Source: Sulfurovum sp. UBA5198
GTDB lineage: Bacteria > Campylobacterota > Campylobacteria > Campylobacterales > Sulfurovaceae
Assembly (NCBI GenBank): GCA_002412865.1
Contig: DHVW01000002.1
Location: forward strand, 28,659 to 92,658
Reading direction: 5' to 3'
Length of the DNA: 64,000 nt
In this document: positions 51,317-61,475 of the stretch, one piece after another
Numbering within the stretch: the first letter of the stretch is position 1
Layout: each line of letters opens with the position of its first letter
Notes under the pieces: model-generated
What the model saw: the letters and a program-made list of their open reading frames with translations, nothing else
What the model was told of the DNA's origin: nothing
The model's database searches: none
Position numbers and translations under genes: made by a program

Positions 51317-52540
51317 ATGAGTAAAAAAAGTTTTTATATACCACAGCCAAGCAAAACAGATCCTGACGAGCTTGGACATTTCGGAATTTATGGTGGCAGG
51401 TTTGTTCCTGAGACGCTTATGAGTGCATTAGAACAACTTAAAGATGATTACGCAAAGATTCGTTTTGATGAAGAGTTTTGGGGAGAGGTTGATTATTATT
51501 ATAAGAATTATGTAGGAAGACCTAGTGCATTGTATTTTGCTGCAAATATTAGTAAAGAACTTGGTGCAAAAATATACTTAAAAAGAGAAGACCTTAACCA
51601 TACAGGTGCTCACAAAATAAATCACACAATAGCTCAAGCAATTTTAGCTAAGCGACTTGGTAAGAAAAAGGTCATAGCAGAAACAGGAGCTGGACAACAT
51701 GGTGTTGCAACCGCAACCGTAGCTGCATTATTTGGCTTAGAGTGTGAGGTGTTTATGGGAGCTAAGGATGTGAAAAGACAAGAGCTTAATGTATTTCGTA
51801 TGAAACTACTTGGTGCAAAAGTTCACGCAGTTGAGTCTGGGAGCAAAACACTAAAAGACGCTATGAATGATGCTATTCGTCATTGGGTTACAAATGCTAG
51901 AGATACTTATTATATAATAGGAACAGTTGCAGGACCACACCCCTACCCTATGATGATTAGGGACATTCAAGCCATAATAGGATGGGAAGCAAGAGCTCAA
52001 ATACTAGAAGTAGAAAATAGATTACCAGATAAAGTAATAGCTTGTATAGGTGGTGGTTCTAATGCAATTGGTATGTTTAGTCATTTTCTGGAAGATAAAG
52101 GCGTAGAGTGCATAGGTATAGAGGCTGGTGGATTAGGCATTGATACTGATAAGCATGGATGTTCATTATTAATGGGAAGTCCTGGTGTATTGCATGGACA
52201 GATGACATATTTGCTACAAGACGAAGATGGACAGATACAAGAAGCCCATTCTATTTCAGCTGGACTTGATTATCCTGGAATTGGACCAGAGCACGCATAT
52301 CTCAAAGATTTAAAAAAAGTAAAATATGACAACATAACAGACAAAGAAGCACTCGATGCTTTTGTTTGGTTATCACAAAGTGAGGGAATAATTCCAGCAT
52401 TTGAGAGTTCACATGCTATTGCATATCTTAAAAAAATTCCAAGTGAAGAAATTAAAGATAAACTAATTATCGTGAATCTATCTGGTAGAGGCGACAAAGA
52501 TATGATGCAAGCAAAAGATATTTTAAAAGAACAATTTTAA
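51317..52540 (+). CDS. trpB: tryptophan synthase beta chain
   Basis: A 407-residue PLP enzyme that condenses indole with serine. The PLP lysine K100 lies in NHTGAHKIN, and ETGAGQHG and GGGSNAIG follow. It is the standard TrpB1 type. No trpA or other trp gene is here, so it is separate from the tryptophan cluster. It follows slt after 15 bases. Confidence 0.95.
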   Translation: MSKKSFYIPQPSKTDPDELGHFGIYGGRFVPETLMSALEQLKDDYAKIRFDEEFWGEVDYYYKNYVGRPSALYFAANISKELGAKIYLKREDLNHTGAHKINHTIAQAILAKRLGKKKVIAETGAGQHGVATATVAALFGLECEVFMGAKDVKRQELNVFRMKLLGAKVHAVESGSKTLKDAMNDAIRHWVTNARDTYYIIGTVAGPHPYPMMIRDIQAIIGWEARAQILEVENRLPDKVIACIGGGSNAIGMFSHFLEDKGVECIGIEAGGLGIDTDKHGCSLLMGSPGVLHGQMTYLLQDEDGQIQEAHSISAGLDYPGIGPEHAYLKDLKKVKYDNITDKEALDAFVWLSQSEGIIPAFESSHAIAYLKKIPSEEIKDKLIIVNLSGRGDKDMMQAKDILKEQF

Positions 52541-52555
52541 TAATTAGGAAAAATA

Positions 52556-53971
52556 ATGTTATTTAATATTAGCGACAAAACAACAGCACAGTCAAAAGAG
52601 ATTGTAAAATTTATATTTATTTCAATAGAAGATTATGCAACTAAAACAATAGAGCATAAAGAGATATTGGAGGCTAATAGTTTTAAAGCTTTAATAGATG
52701 AAACTGTTTTTCTTATGGAATCAGATACAGTATATGTAGGTATAGACGATAGTAGTAGTGACAGCATTAGAAGCTCAGTAGCTGTTGCAATTAGAGTTAT
52801 TAACACAAAAGCATATAAAGGCATAAGTATTGATATTGATGATAAATTAAGTTATGATAATATTCAAGCAATGTGCGAGGGTCTAATTCTTGGTGACTAT
52901 CAATTTTTGAGATATAAAAGTAAACCAAATACATCAAAAATAGAGACTATTTATATTTATACAAAAAAAGATATTAGTTCACAAATTTCAAATGCAAAAA
53001 TAGTTTCAAATGCTACAAACTTCACAAGAGATATTATCAATACAACCCCAGATGATTGCTATCCAGACACTCTAGTTCAAATAGCTAAAGATTTAGCAAA
53101 AAATAACAATCTTGAATGCAGTATTCTTGATGTAAGAAAGCTTGAAGAGCAAAATATGCACACTCTTCTTGCAGTAGCTAGAGCCAGCAGACATAAACCC
53201 TCGGTTATTCATCTTGCGCATAAGCCTAAAAATCCAAAATGCGTAGTTACTCTTGTTGGCAAAGGCTTAACATATGACAGTGGTGGACTTAGTCTAAAAC
53301 CTGCTAATTATATGGTTACAATGAAAGCTGACAAGAGTGGTGCATCAGCTGTTCTCGGCATTATGAAAGCAGTAAGTGAACTTGATTTGCCTATTGAAAT
53401 TCATGGTTTTATTGGTGCTGTAGAAAATATGATTGGCGGCGATGCCTATAAGCCTGATGATGTGCTAGTGGCTAAAAATGGCAAAACCATTGAAGTACGA
53501 AATACCGATGCTGAAGGAAGATTAGTTCTAGCAGATGTCTTAGGATATGCACAACAAGAGGTAAACGCTGATTATATATATGATTTTGCTACACTAACTG
53601 GTGCATGTGTGGTTGCTCTTGGTGCTTATACAACTGGTATTATGGGACATAGTGATAAACAAAAAGAGTTGCTAAAAACTGCAGCAAAAAATTCTGGTGA
53701 ACTTATAACAGAACTTCACTTTAATAGACATCTGAAAAAACTTCTAAAAAGCGAAATAGCTGATTTAAGTAATATATCAAGCTCCCCATATGGAGGAGCC
53801 ATTACAGCTGGACTATTTTTATCTGAATTCATAAATGAAGAAAATAAAGACAAATGGACACATTTAGATATTGCTGGTCCTGCTTTTGTAGATCATAACT
53901 GGGGCGAGAACCCACATGGAGCTAGTGGTGCTGGTGTTAGATTGATGATATCTTTGCTTTCAAATCTATAG
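52556..53971 (+). CDS. pepA: leucyl aminopeptidase PepA
   Basis: A 471-residue M17 aminopeptidase with the two-zinc signature NTDAEGRL (316-323) and the GLTYDSGGLSLKP metal region near 237. It removes N-terminal residues in the cytoplasm. Last gene of the gltX operon; its end overlaps the convergent Kef antiporter by 35 bases. Confidence 0.95.
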   Translation: MLFNISDKTTAQSKEIVKFIFISIEDYATKTIEHKEILEANSFKALIDETVFLMESDTVYVGIDDSSSDSIRSSVAVAIRVINTKAYKGISIDIDDKLSYDNIQAMCEGLILGDYQFLRYKSKPNTSKIETIYIYTKKDISSQISNAKIVSNATNFTRDIINTTPDDCYPDTLVQIAKDLAKNNNLECSILDVRKLEEQNMHTLLAVARASRHKPSVIHLAHKPKNPKCVVTLVGKGLTYDSGGLSLKPANYMVTMKADKSGASAVLGIMKAVSELDLPIEIHGFIGAVENMIGGDAYKPDDVLVAKNGKTIEVRNTDAEGRLVLADVLGYAQQEVNADYIYDFATLTGACVVALGAYTTGIMGHSDKQKELLKTAAKNSGELITELHFNRHLKKLLKSEIADLSNISSSPYGGAITAGLFLSEFINEENKDKWTHLDIAGPAFVDHNWGENPHGASGAGVRLMISLLSNL

Positions 53972-55598
53972 GCGATTTAGTAGCACCAAGGGAGCAACTT
54001 AATGCTTTTTGAGTTAGTATATCAGAGATAAGCTCTCTATCATTTACTATATTTTTGATACCAATATCCATCATAATCCTCTCCTCTTCAGCATTATTAA
54101 CCGTGACAATTGTATTTATATCATCACCTAAGCTCATAATATTTTCACATATTAACATTCGTTGTTTTTCGTTAGTAATAGCTATTATAATTGCCAAAGA
54201 GTTAATTGCATTAAAATGCTCCAAAACACTTTTTCTAGCAGCATTTGCAAAGAATATATCATGCTCTCCTGTTGCAATAGCCTTATCTACAACTGCTATG
54301 TCGTGTTCTAAAACTATATAGTTAATATTATTATTCTCAAGGTTTGAACTAATAGCTTTACCAATTGGTCCATACCCACAAATAATTATATGATTTAAAA
54401 AGCCATCTTTTTTAAATGCTCTTTGTCTCAAATCAGTTGGTTCAGGTAAAAAATAATCAGTGATAGATTTCATATTTTTGATAATAAATGGTGCTATTAT
54501 CATAGTTGCAATAACAGATATTATAAACACCTGAGAGACAGTGGGACTAATCATGTTTGTTGAGGCTGCCAAAGTAAATATTACGAGTGCAAATTCACCA
54601 ACCTCAAAAAGTGCCAAAGCACTTTTGATGGCAGTTCGTTTTTGTGACATAAACGATATGATTGAATATATTATTAAAGCTTTAGTAGTTACAACTACAA
54701 ATATAATCGCTAGAATCATCTGCCAATGCTCAACAATCATATGCCAATCTATCTGCATTCCAATTGTTATAAAAAACAACCCAAGCAATATATCTCTAAA
54801 AGGAATAAGGTCTGATTCTATTTTGTATCGGTATCTAGTTTCTGATAACATCATTCCTGCCAAAAATGCTCCTAGCGAGTATGAAAAACCAACAAATTCT
54901 ACAAAATAAGCTGTTGAAATAACTATAAGTAAAACTGAAACAAGAAATATCTCCTCACTATTTGCCTTCATAATCCATCTAAAATATCTATCCGTAATGT
55001 ATTTACCAAGAATAAAGAAAGTAACGAATACTACAATACCACTAATAACCATATTAAAAGCTATTTCACCAAACGATTGATTATGGGAAGTGAAGATTGA
55101 TATCATAATCAAAATAGGAATAACTGCAAGGTCTTGAAAAAGTAAAATTCCTAGCGTAGCTCTTCCATATCCAGAGTGTGTCTCTCGTCTTTCATTTAAT
55201 ATCTTTAACACAATGGCAGTTGATGACAATGACAGTGCAAATCCAATTACTAATGCACTTTTTATGCTAGCTTCAATTATATAATATGATAATATTGAAA
55301 ATATAACTCCACTAGCCATGACTTGTAGACCACCATAAATAAATACCTCTTTTTTCATTGCTCTAAAATGTTTAGCAGAGAATTCAAGCCCGATTGTGAA
55401 CATTAGAAAAACAATACCAAATTCTGCAATATGAGCAAGTGATATTTTATCACTTTTATCAAAATGAAATAAAATTGAAACAATAAAACCTGATAAAATA
55501 TAACCTATAATGGTTGGTATTTTAATTTTCTTTAATATTACATTAAAAAGCGTAGCTATTGCAATTGTTATAATAGATATTAGAATTGTATGTTCCAT
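53937..55598 (-). CDS. CPA2 monovalent cation/proton antiporter with TrkA-N domain (Kef-type)
   Basis: A 553-residue membrane protein with about twelve helices (1 to about 385) and a C-terminal Rossmann-type TrkA-N domain (IIICGYGPIGKAIS) that binds nucleotides. Members exchange potassium or sodium for protons and protect against electrophiles or pH stress. It follows comF after 19 bases. Confidence 0.9.
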   Translation of the reverse strand: MEHTILISIITIAIATLFNVILKKIKIPTIIGYILSGFIVSILFHFDKSDKISLAHIAEFGIVFLMFTIGLEFSAKHFRAMKKEVFIYGGLQVMASGVIFSILSYYIIEASIKSALVIGFALSLSSTAIVLKILNERRETHSGYGRATLGILLFQDLAVIPILIMISIFTSHNQSFGEIAFNMVISGIVVFVTFFILGKYITDRYFRWIMKANSEEIFLVSVLLIVISTAYFVEFVGFSYSLGAFLAGMMLSETRYRYKIESDLIPFRDILLGLFFITIGMQIDWHMIVEHWQMILAIIFVVVTTKALIIYSIISFMSQKRTAIKSALALFEVGEFALVIFTLAASTNMISPTVSQVFIISVIATMIIAPFIIKNMKSITDYFLPEPTDLRQRAFKKDGFLNHIIICGYGPIGKAISSNLENNNINYIVLEHDIAVVDKAIATGEHDIFFANAARKSVLEHFNAINSLAIIIAITNEKQRMLICENIMSLGDDINTIVTVNNAEEERIMMDIGIKNIVNDRELISDILTQKALSCSLGATKSPIDLKAKISSI

Positions 55599-55617
55599 TA
55601 CATAATCTCCTTTATAT

Positions 55618-56193
55618 TTATTCTTGTGCGTCGGCTAGCGTAATTGCAAAAAGGATATTTACACCATGTGAAACTAAAATAGATAGTGCTTGTTGCAAGG
55701 TACCACCAGTTGTGATTATATCATCAACTAAAATCACATCTATATCTTTTTTACCATTATATTTAAAATTTCTTGGATTATCTATTCTATACTGGAGAGA
55801 TTTGCCTGCATAGGTGACTCTATTTTGTGCAATTAATGAATTATGAGCTATATTGACACCTTTGATATTCATAGCATGAGTAAGTAGTGCGACATGAGAA
55901 TATCCATTTTTTACAATCTCGTCTATACCTATCACATAAATTTCCCTAGGATCATTTTTGATAAACTCTTCAATAAATGGTCTAGTTGTTAATTTTGCTA
56001 ACGCTTTAAAAATTCTAAACCCTTGTGGTGTATGCTTTGTGAGTAAAATATTTTCAATATTTGAGTATTTGTAAAACGATACTACATCAAGTGTGCCCAT
56101 TGTACGCATTGTAGGAGTAGGAATCAACAGAGTTTCTTGACAGTTTTTACAAAATACCTTAAGGCTAAACGAGTGACAACTAAAACATTTCAC
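55618..56193 (-). CDS. ComF-family phosphoribosyltransferase-like protein
   Basis: A 191-residue protein with an N-terminal zinc-ribbon-like cysteine set (C3, C6, C15, C18) and a PRPP-binding loop VDDIITTGGTL. ComF acts in DNA uptake for competence. The start is a GTG (56193-56191), eight bases after AAGG, overlapping the stop of the upstream gene (GTGA). A longer start at 56232 is rejected because it would run through the upstream gene's coding region. Confidence 0.87.
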   Translation of the reverse strand: MKCFSCHSFSLKVFCKNCQETLLIPTPTMRTMGTLDVVSFYKYSNIENILLTKHTPQGFRIFKALAKLTTRPFIEEFIKNDPREIYVIGIDEIVKNGYSHVALLTHAMNIKGVNIAHNSLIAQNRVTYAGKSLQYRIDNPRNFKYNGKKDIDVILVDDIITTGGTLQQALSILVSHGVNILFAITLADAQE

Positions 56194-56636
56194 AATATAT
56201 GCCTTATAATAATTGCATAGTGTAAAATCCATAGATTTAGAACAAATATTAGCAGTGAAGAACCTCTTGAGATTAAATGCTCGACTTTTGTTCTTGGAAC
56301 TTTATTAGTCTTGATGGCAATCACAAAATGAATAATCGTAAAAATAATTATAGCAGCCACAAGTATCAGCTTTTTTCTTAAAGTCTCTATTAGCTCTCCA
56401 TTATGTGAGCTAATTAGTATCTCCAATAGACCATTTTGTGATATCATAAATATACCAGTTGAAACCAATAAAATCAAAGATACAAGTTCAAAATAACCGA
56501 AAATAGGTCCAATTCTTGGATAAACTTCTACTTGGTCACTTTTATTTCTTAGAGTTAGACCCAAAACAAACATAAAAATTGAGCCACCGATCCACGAAAT
56601 AGCCGCAAGCAGATGAAGATGTATTGACCAACCCAT
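56190..56636 (-). CDS. CopD-like four-helix membrane protein
   Basis: A 148-residue protein with four transmembrane helices. The first helix HLHLLAAISWIGGSIFM, with histidines, and the last with a histidine resemble the CopD/YjgN-like fold, which may bind copper or haem. Function is not proven. It sits between lepA (8 bases upstream) and comF (four-base overlap). Confidence 0.75.
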   Translation of the reverse strand: MGWSIHLHLLAAISWIGGSIFMFVLGLTLRNKSDQVEVYPRIGPIFGYFELVSLILLVSTGIFMISQNGLLEILISSHNGELIETLRKKLILVAAIIIFTIIHFVIAIKTNKVPRTKVEHLISRGSSLLIFVLNLWILHYAIIIRHIL

Positions 56637-56644
56637 TAGTCCTT

Positions 56645-58453
56645 CTACCCGTCTAGCTTGAGTACAGCCATAAATGCCTCTTGAGGAACCTCAACTCGAC
56701 CTATTGATTTCATCCTCTTTTTACCAGCTTTTTGTTTATCTAATAGTTTTCTTTTACGAGTAATATCACCACCGTAACATTTAGCAGTTACATTTTTGCC
56801 CATTGATTTAACATTTGATCTCGCAATTACTGTATTTCCTATACTTGCTTGAATTGATACTTCAAATAGCTGTCTAGGGATAAGCTCTTTAAGTTGATTT
56901 ACAAATGCAAGTCCCCTATTTCTAGCCTTATCATCAGGCACTATAATAGATAATGCATCTACAACCTCTCCAGCTACTTTTATATCAAGCTTTACAAGTT
57001 TTCCAACCCTAAAACCAATTGGCTCATAATCAAAACTTGCATAACCTTTTGTTAGACTTTTGAGCTTATCATAGAAATCCATAACAATCTCATTCATTGG
57101 CACATCATACTCAAGCAACACCCTAGTCTCATTAAGGTAATCCATTTTTATCTGTATACCGCGTCTATCACTAAGTAATTTTATTAGATTTCCAACAAAC
57201 TCATTTGGAGTTAAGATTGTCGCTTTTATATATGGCTCATATATTGTAGCAATTTTCGATGCATCTGGAAGCTCACTAGGATTCTGGATGGATATTTTCT
57301 CACCATTAGTTTGCTCAACTTCGTATACAACAGTTGGTGCTGTAGCAATTAAGTCAAGATCAAACTCACGCTCTAGCCTCTCCTTGACAACTTCCATATG
57401 TAGCATACCCAAAAATCCTGTTCTAAATCCACTGCCTAATGCAACTGAGCTTTCAGGCTCAAAACTAAGAGAGCTATCATTTAGTTTAAGTTTATTCAAA
57501 GCGTCACGCAAATCTTCAAATTTATCTGTTTCTATAGGATATATTCCAGCAAATACAAACGGCTTAGCAGGTTCAAATCCATGAATTACTTCACTTGTTG
57601 GATTCTTTGCATCTGTGATTGTATCTCCAACCATCAATGAATCAACAGTTTTTAAACCCATCACAACGATACCAACTTCCCCTGTTCTTATCTCTTTTGT
57701 TTTTATTGGTGCAATTGGATTTGGGTACATTAAATCTAAAATTTGGTGGTCATCTTTTGTTCCCATAACTTTAGCTATTTGACCTTTTTTTAGACTACCT
57801 TCAAATACTCTCACAAGTGCCAAGGCTCCTAAATAATTATCAAACCAACTATCATAAATAAGAGCTTTAGCAGGAGCATTTTCATCTCCATTTGGAGCTG
57901 GAATGGTGTCAATCAATACATCAATAAGATTTTTAACGCCTAGCCCAGTTTTCGCAGATACTAAACAATGCTTAGTTGTATCAATGCCAATTGCATTTTC
58001 AAGCTCTTCTAGCACCCTCTCAGGATCAGCCGAAGGAAGATCTATTTTATTCACAACAGGTAATAGCTCTAGATTATTCTCTAAAGCAATATATACATTT
58101 GCAATCGTTTGAGCCTCTACTCCTTGTGCTGCATCAATAATCAATAAAGCGCCCTCGCTTGAGGCAAGAGAACGACTAACTTCATATGAAAAATCTACAT
58201 GCCCTGGAGTGTCTATAAGATTGAGTATATATGGCACACCATCTTTTATATAATCTAGCCTAACACTTTGTGCTTTTATGGTAATTCCACGCTCTTTTTC
58301 AATATCCATAGTGTCCATAACTTGGGCTGACATTTCTCTATCTGAAACAGCTCCACACTCTTGTATTATACGATCAGCAAGAGTTGATTTTCCATGGTCA
58401 ATATGTGCGATGATAGAGAAATTTCTAATATTTGCTTGTGGAACTATAGCCAT
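56645..58453 (-). CDS. lepA: elongation factor 4 (LepA)
   Basis: A 602-residue ribosomal GTPase with AHIDHGKST (16-24) and the LepA-specific C-terminal region KRKLLDKQKAGKKRMK. I take the ATG at 58453, six bases after AAGGAG; an in-frame ATG at 58471 upstream lacks such a site. It follows prs by 24 bases. Confidence 0.96.
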   Translation of the reverse strand: MAIVPQANIRNFSIIAHIDHGKSTLADRIIQECGAVSDREMSAQVMDTMDIEKERGITIKAQSVRLDYIKDGVPYILNLIDTPGHVDFSYEVSRSLASSEGALLIIDAAQGVEAQTIANVYIALENNLELLPVVNKIDLPSADPERVLEELENAIGIDTTKHCLVSAKTGLGVKNLIDVLIDTIPAPNGDENAPAKALIYDSWFDNYLGALALVRVFEGSLKKGQIAKVMGTKDDHQILDLMYPNPIAPIKTKEIRTGEVGIVVMGLKTVDSLMVGDTITDAKNPTSEVIHGFEPAKPFVFAGIYPIETDKFEDLRDALNKLKLNDSSLSFEPESSVALGSGFRTGFLGMLHMEVVKERLEREFDLDLIATAPTVVYEVEQTNGEKISIQNPSELPDASKIATIYEPYIKATILTPNEFVGNLIKLLSDRRGIQIKMDYLNETRVLLEYDVPMNEIVMDFYDKLKSLTKGYASFDYEPIGFRVGKLVKLDIKVAGEVVDALSIIVPDDKARNRGLAFVNQLKELIPRQLFEVSIQASIGNTVIARSNVKSMGKNVTAKCYGGDITRKRKLLDKQKAGKKRMKSIGRVEVPQEAFMAVLKLDG

Positions 58454-58477
58454 AGTTGTCTCCTTGGACATGAATAA

Positions 58478-59413
58478 TTACATATCATCAAAAAGGGAGT
58501 TAACGCTTTGATTGTTATGTACTCTTCTGATGACCTCTCCTAGCATACTTGCAGTTGAGAGCATTTTAATTTTTGGTGACACTTGTCTCATTGGAATTGT
58601 ATTTGCCACAACAAGCTCATCAAGTTCACCAGTCTCAATTCTTTCAAACGCAGGTCCAGAAAGTACTGGATGAGTACAGCATGCCATAACACTTGTTGCA
58701 CCTAATTTTTTTAATGCTGACGCTGCTTTGACCATTGTTCCAGCAGTGTCTATCATGTCATCGATTAGAATGACATCTTTGCCACTTACATCGCCTATAA
58801 CATTCATTACTTCTGATTCATTGGCTTTCTCTCGTCTTTTATCTACTATAACCATCTCAAGACCAAGTCTCTCTGCAAAATATCTAGCTCTTGAAACGCC
58901 ACCAATGTCTGGTGATGCGATAATCGGATTTTTAAAGTTTTTGCTTTTTATATAATCCATAAACAAAATAGCACCATAAAGATTATCAACTGGAATATCA
59001 AAAAACCCTTGTATTTGAGAAGCGTGTAGATCAACTGTTACCATTCTGGTAATTCCAGATACTTCCATAAGGTTTGCTACTAATTTAGCAGATATTGGCA
59101 CTCTTGGTGCTGCTTTTCTGTCTTGTCTCGCATATCCATAATATGGTACAACAGCAGTAATTGATTTTGCAGACGAACGCTTCAAAGCATCAGTCATAAT
59201 TAGAAGTTCCATTAGATTATCGTTTGCTGGTGCACATGTAGGCTGGATTATAAAAACATCTTTACCTCTCACACTTTGAGATATTTGTACATTTATTTCA
59301 CCATCTGAAAAACGATTTATACTAGCTTCACTAAGTGGCATTTTAAGGTATTTTGCTATCTCTATTGATAGCTCTGGATTTGCCGTTCCAGAAAAAAGCA
59401 TATATCCGCCCAT
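58478..59413 (-). CDS. prs: ribose-phosphate pyrophosphokinase
   Basis: A 311-residue enzyme making PRPP for nucleotide, histidine and tryptophan synthesis. DDMIDTAGT is the PRPP loop and VDLHASQIQGFF is a family signature. Start at 59413 gives the usual N terminus (MGGYMLFSG). Own promoter at 59446-59454 between mnmA and prs. Confidence 0.96.
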   Translation of the reverse strand: MGGYMLFSGTANPELSIEIAKYLKMPLSEASINRFSDGEINVQISQSVRGKDVFIIQPTCAPANDNLMELLIMTDALKRSSAKSITAVVPYYGYARQDRKAAPRVPISAKLVANLMEVSGITRMVTVDLHASQIQGFFDIPVDNLYGAILFMDYIKSKNFKNPIIASPDIGGVSRARYFAERLGLEMVIVDKRREKANESEVMNVIGDVSGKDVILIDDMIDTAGTMVKAASALKKLGATSVMACCTHPVLSGPAFERIETGELDELVVANTIPMRQVSPKIKMLSTASMLGEVIRRVHNNQSVNSLFDDM

Positions 59414-59445
59414 ATTGTTTCCCTACTCTGTTTTATAATAATTAT

Positions 59446-59454
59446 ATTATACCA
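59446..59454 (-). promoter_or_regulatory. extended -10 promoter of prs
   Basis: TGGTATAAT on the minus strand, 32 bases before the prs ATG. Confidence 0.55.
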
Positions 59455-59476
59455 AACAAATGATAAAGAGGAGGTT

Positions 59477-60499
59477 TTAAGAGACTATGATGCCACTTCC
59501 AATAAGCATATTTCCATCATATATAGCAGTCATTTGTCCTTTTGCAACACCATAAATAGGCTCATCAAGAATTATTTTTATAGTCTCATTCTCAATTATA
59601 ATTGAACCCATAACACCACTGGTTCTATACCTAGCCTTTATAAGATATTTTTTATTTGATATCTCATCAAATAGATTAACATCTTTTAATACTATCTCTG
59701 TAATTGATAACTCTTCATGCTTTCCAACCACAATCTGATTGGTTTCAGGTTTAATATCAACTACAAAATGAGGTTCATGAGCACCATTTACGAAAAATCC
59801 TCTTCTTTTTCCAATCGTGTAATGCATATAGCCGCTATGTGTTCCAATCACTACTCCATCGGTATTTATAGTCTCACCAGCCATATCTATGTTCATGTGA
59901 CGAGCCAATATATCAGTGTATGTGTTATCTACAAAACATATTTCACTGCTTTCTTTTTGCGTTGCAAACTCTTTTAATACTTCTATTTTTTGTGCGAACT
60001 CTTTTACGGCACTCTTTTGCCAATCTCCTAATGGAAATATCAATCTAGGCAAAACTGATTTTGATATTTGACCTAAAAAATAGCTTTGGTCTTTTTCATC
60101 ATCTAGCCCCATGTATATTGCATTTCCATCACATTTTACATAATGCCCAGTGGAGACGAACTCTATTTTTAGCTCATCTGCAAACTTAACCATACGACCA
60201 AATTTAATCTCTCGATTACATATCACGCATGGATTTGGGGTAATGCCTTGTTTGTAGCTATCGACAAAATAATCATAAACATTAGATTTAAACTCACTAC
60301 TAATATCCAAAAAGTGTGTCTCAATACCCAAGTATTTACCAACTAGTTTTACTTTTTCAAAATTGTTTTCATGATACTTATCATTATCATGTAGCTTCAT
60401 ATAGACGCCAACAACATTATATCCAGCCTCTTGCAACAGCACAGCCGTGACGGTAGAATCAACTCCGCCACTCATTCCTAATAGTACTTTATTTTTCAT
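59477..60499 (-). CDS. mnmA: tRNA-uridine 2-sulfurtransferase MnmA
   Basis: A 340-residue enzyme that thiolates the wobble uridine of tRNAs for Lys, Glu and Gln. PP-loop SGGVDS (10-15), catalytic C91 in NPCVICN and C188 in SSEICFV are present. It starts inside the flhF-like gene (11-base overlap) and is the last gene of the aroQ operon. Confidence 0.95.
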   Translation of the reverse strand: MKNKVLLGMSGGVDSTVTAVLLQEAGYNVVGVYMKLHDNDKYHENNFEKVKLVGKYLGIETHFLDISSEFKSNVYDYFVDSYKQGITPNPCVICNREIKFGRMVKFADELKIEFVSTGHYVKCDGNAIYMGLDDEKDQSYFLGQISKSVLPRLIFPLGDWQKSAVKEFAQKIEVLKEFATQKESSEICFVDNTYTDILARHMNIDMAGETINTDGVVIGTHSGYMHYTIGKRRGFFVNGAHEPHFVVDIKPETNQIVVGKHEELSITEIVLKDVNLFDEISNKKYLIKARYRTSGVMGSIIIENETIKIILDEPIYGVAKGQMTAIYDGNMLIGSGIIVS

Positions 60500-61475
60500 T
60501 TATTTCCAACCATTCATCTCTTAATCTTTCTATTATATAATCACTATTGGCATCAATAATATCGTTCGGAACTTTTTGTCCAATAGAAAAGTAATCCAAC
60601 TTAGCAGGACAAGTTCTTAAAAAATCGACAAGACCAGTTATACTAGAAGTTTCATCAAACTTAGTAATAATTAGACTTGTGAGATTTAAAAATGAGAAAT
60701 GATTATAAGCATATATCAAATCTTCTTTTTTAAAAGTTGCAGGCATTACGAGTGATATTTCTATTTTTATATCATGAGCATCATTAATATAAGATATGGT
60801 TTCTAAAATTTTAGCTATATCCACAGGAGCAACCCCAGCTGTATCTATAAACACTACACTATTTTCAGATAATGATTGCAACTTTGAGTTAAAAGCAACC
60901 GAGTCATATATATCTTCATATGAAGCACCAGCAATATTGGCATACATTTTAAGTTGCTCACTTGATGCTACTCTATAATGGTCAAGATTTAAAAAAGATA
61001 TATCCACTGTATCATATGAGTTTGTTTTGAATTTAGCTGCTAATTTTGCAATTGTTGTAGTTTTTCCTACGCCTGTTGTTCCTACCATCATTATAATTTT
61101 TGGGCAAATATTAGTTTTATTATTATTTATTAAAATCTCACTCTCAATTTCATCAATAATATAATTCATAGCTAATTTAATATCGTTCGAGAATCCATTC
61201 TCTATAATTTTATCAGAAATATTTTCAAGCCAATCATAGTCTAATCCCTTTGCAAGTAGTTTGCCCTTAAACTTTTTAAAGGCTTCATTTTCAATATGTT
61301 GCTTATTTTGATTATGTTTTGTTTCTTTAGACTCTACAGTGATTGTATATTCGATTATATTTCCATATAGTTTTTGAGTTGTGGATACAAAATTAACACC
61401 ATGAGGATAAAAATATAAAATATTATTATATATTTTAACCAAACTATGTCCGATAAATATATCTTTTTTAATCAT
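60489..61475 (-). CDS. flhF: FlhF-like SRP-type GTPase
   Basis: A 328-residue protein with G1 GTTGVGKTT (132-140), HYRVASSEQLKMYA, G3 DTAG (211-214), G4 TKFDE (271-275) and a late IGQKVPNDI, the order of an SRP-family NG domain of FlhF type. FlhF places polar flagella. It is shorter than most FlhF, lacking most of the basic N-terminal region, and DTAG is not followed by the usual GRS. In Campylobacter the same neighbours are followed by flhG; here mnmA follows. Confidence 0.82.
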   Translation of the reverse strand: MIKKDIFIGHSLVKIYNNILYFYPHGVNFVSTTQKLYGNIIEYTITVESKETKHNQNKQHIENEAFKKFKGKLLAKGLDYDWLENISDKIIENGFSNDIKLAMNYIIDEIESEILINNNKTNICPKIIMMVGTTGVGKTTTIAKLAAKFKTNSYDTVDISFLNLDHYRVASSEQLKMYANIAGASYEDIYDSVAFNSKLQSLSENSVVFIDTAGVAPVDIAKILETISYINDAHDIKIEISLVMPATFKKEDLIYAYNHFSFLNLTSLIITKFDETSSITGLVDFLRTCPAKLDYFSIGQKVPNDIIDANSDYIIERLRDEWLEINEK

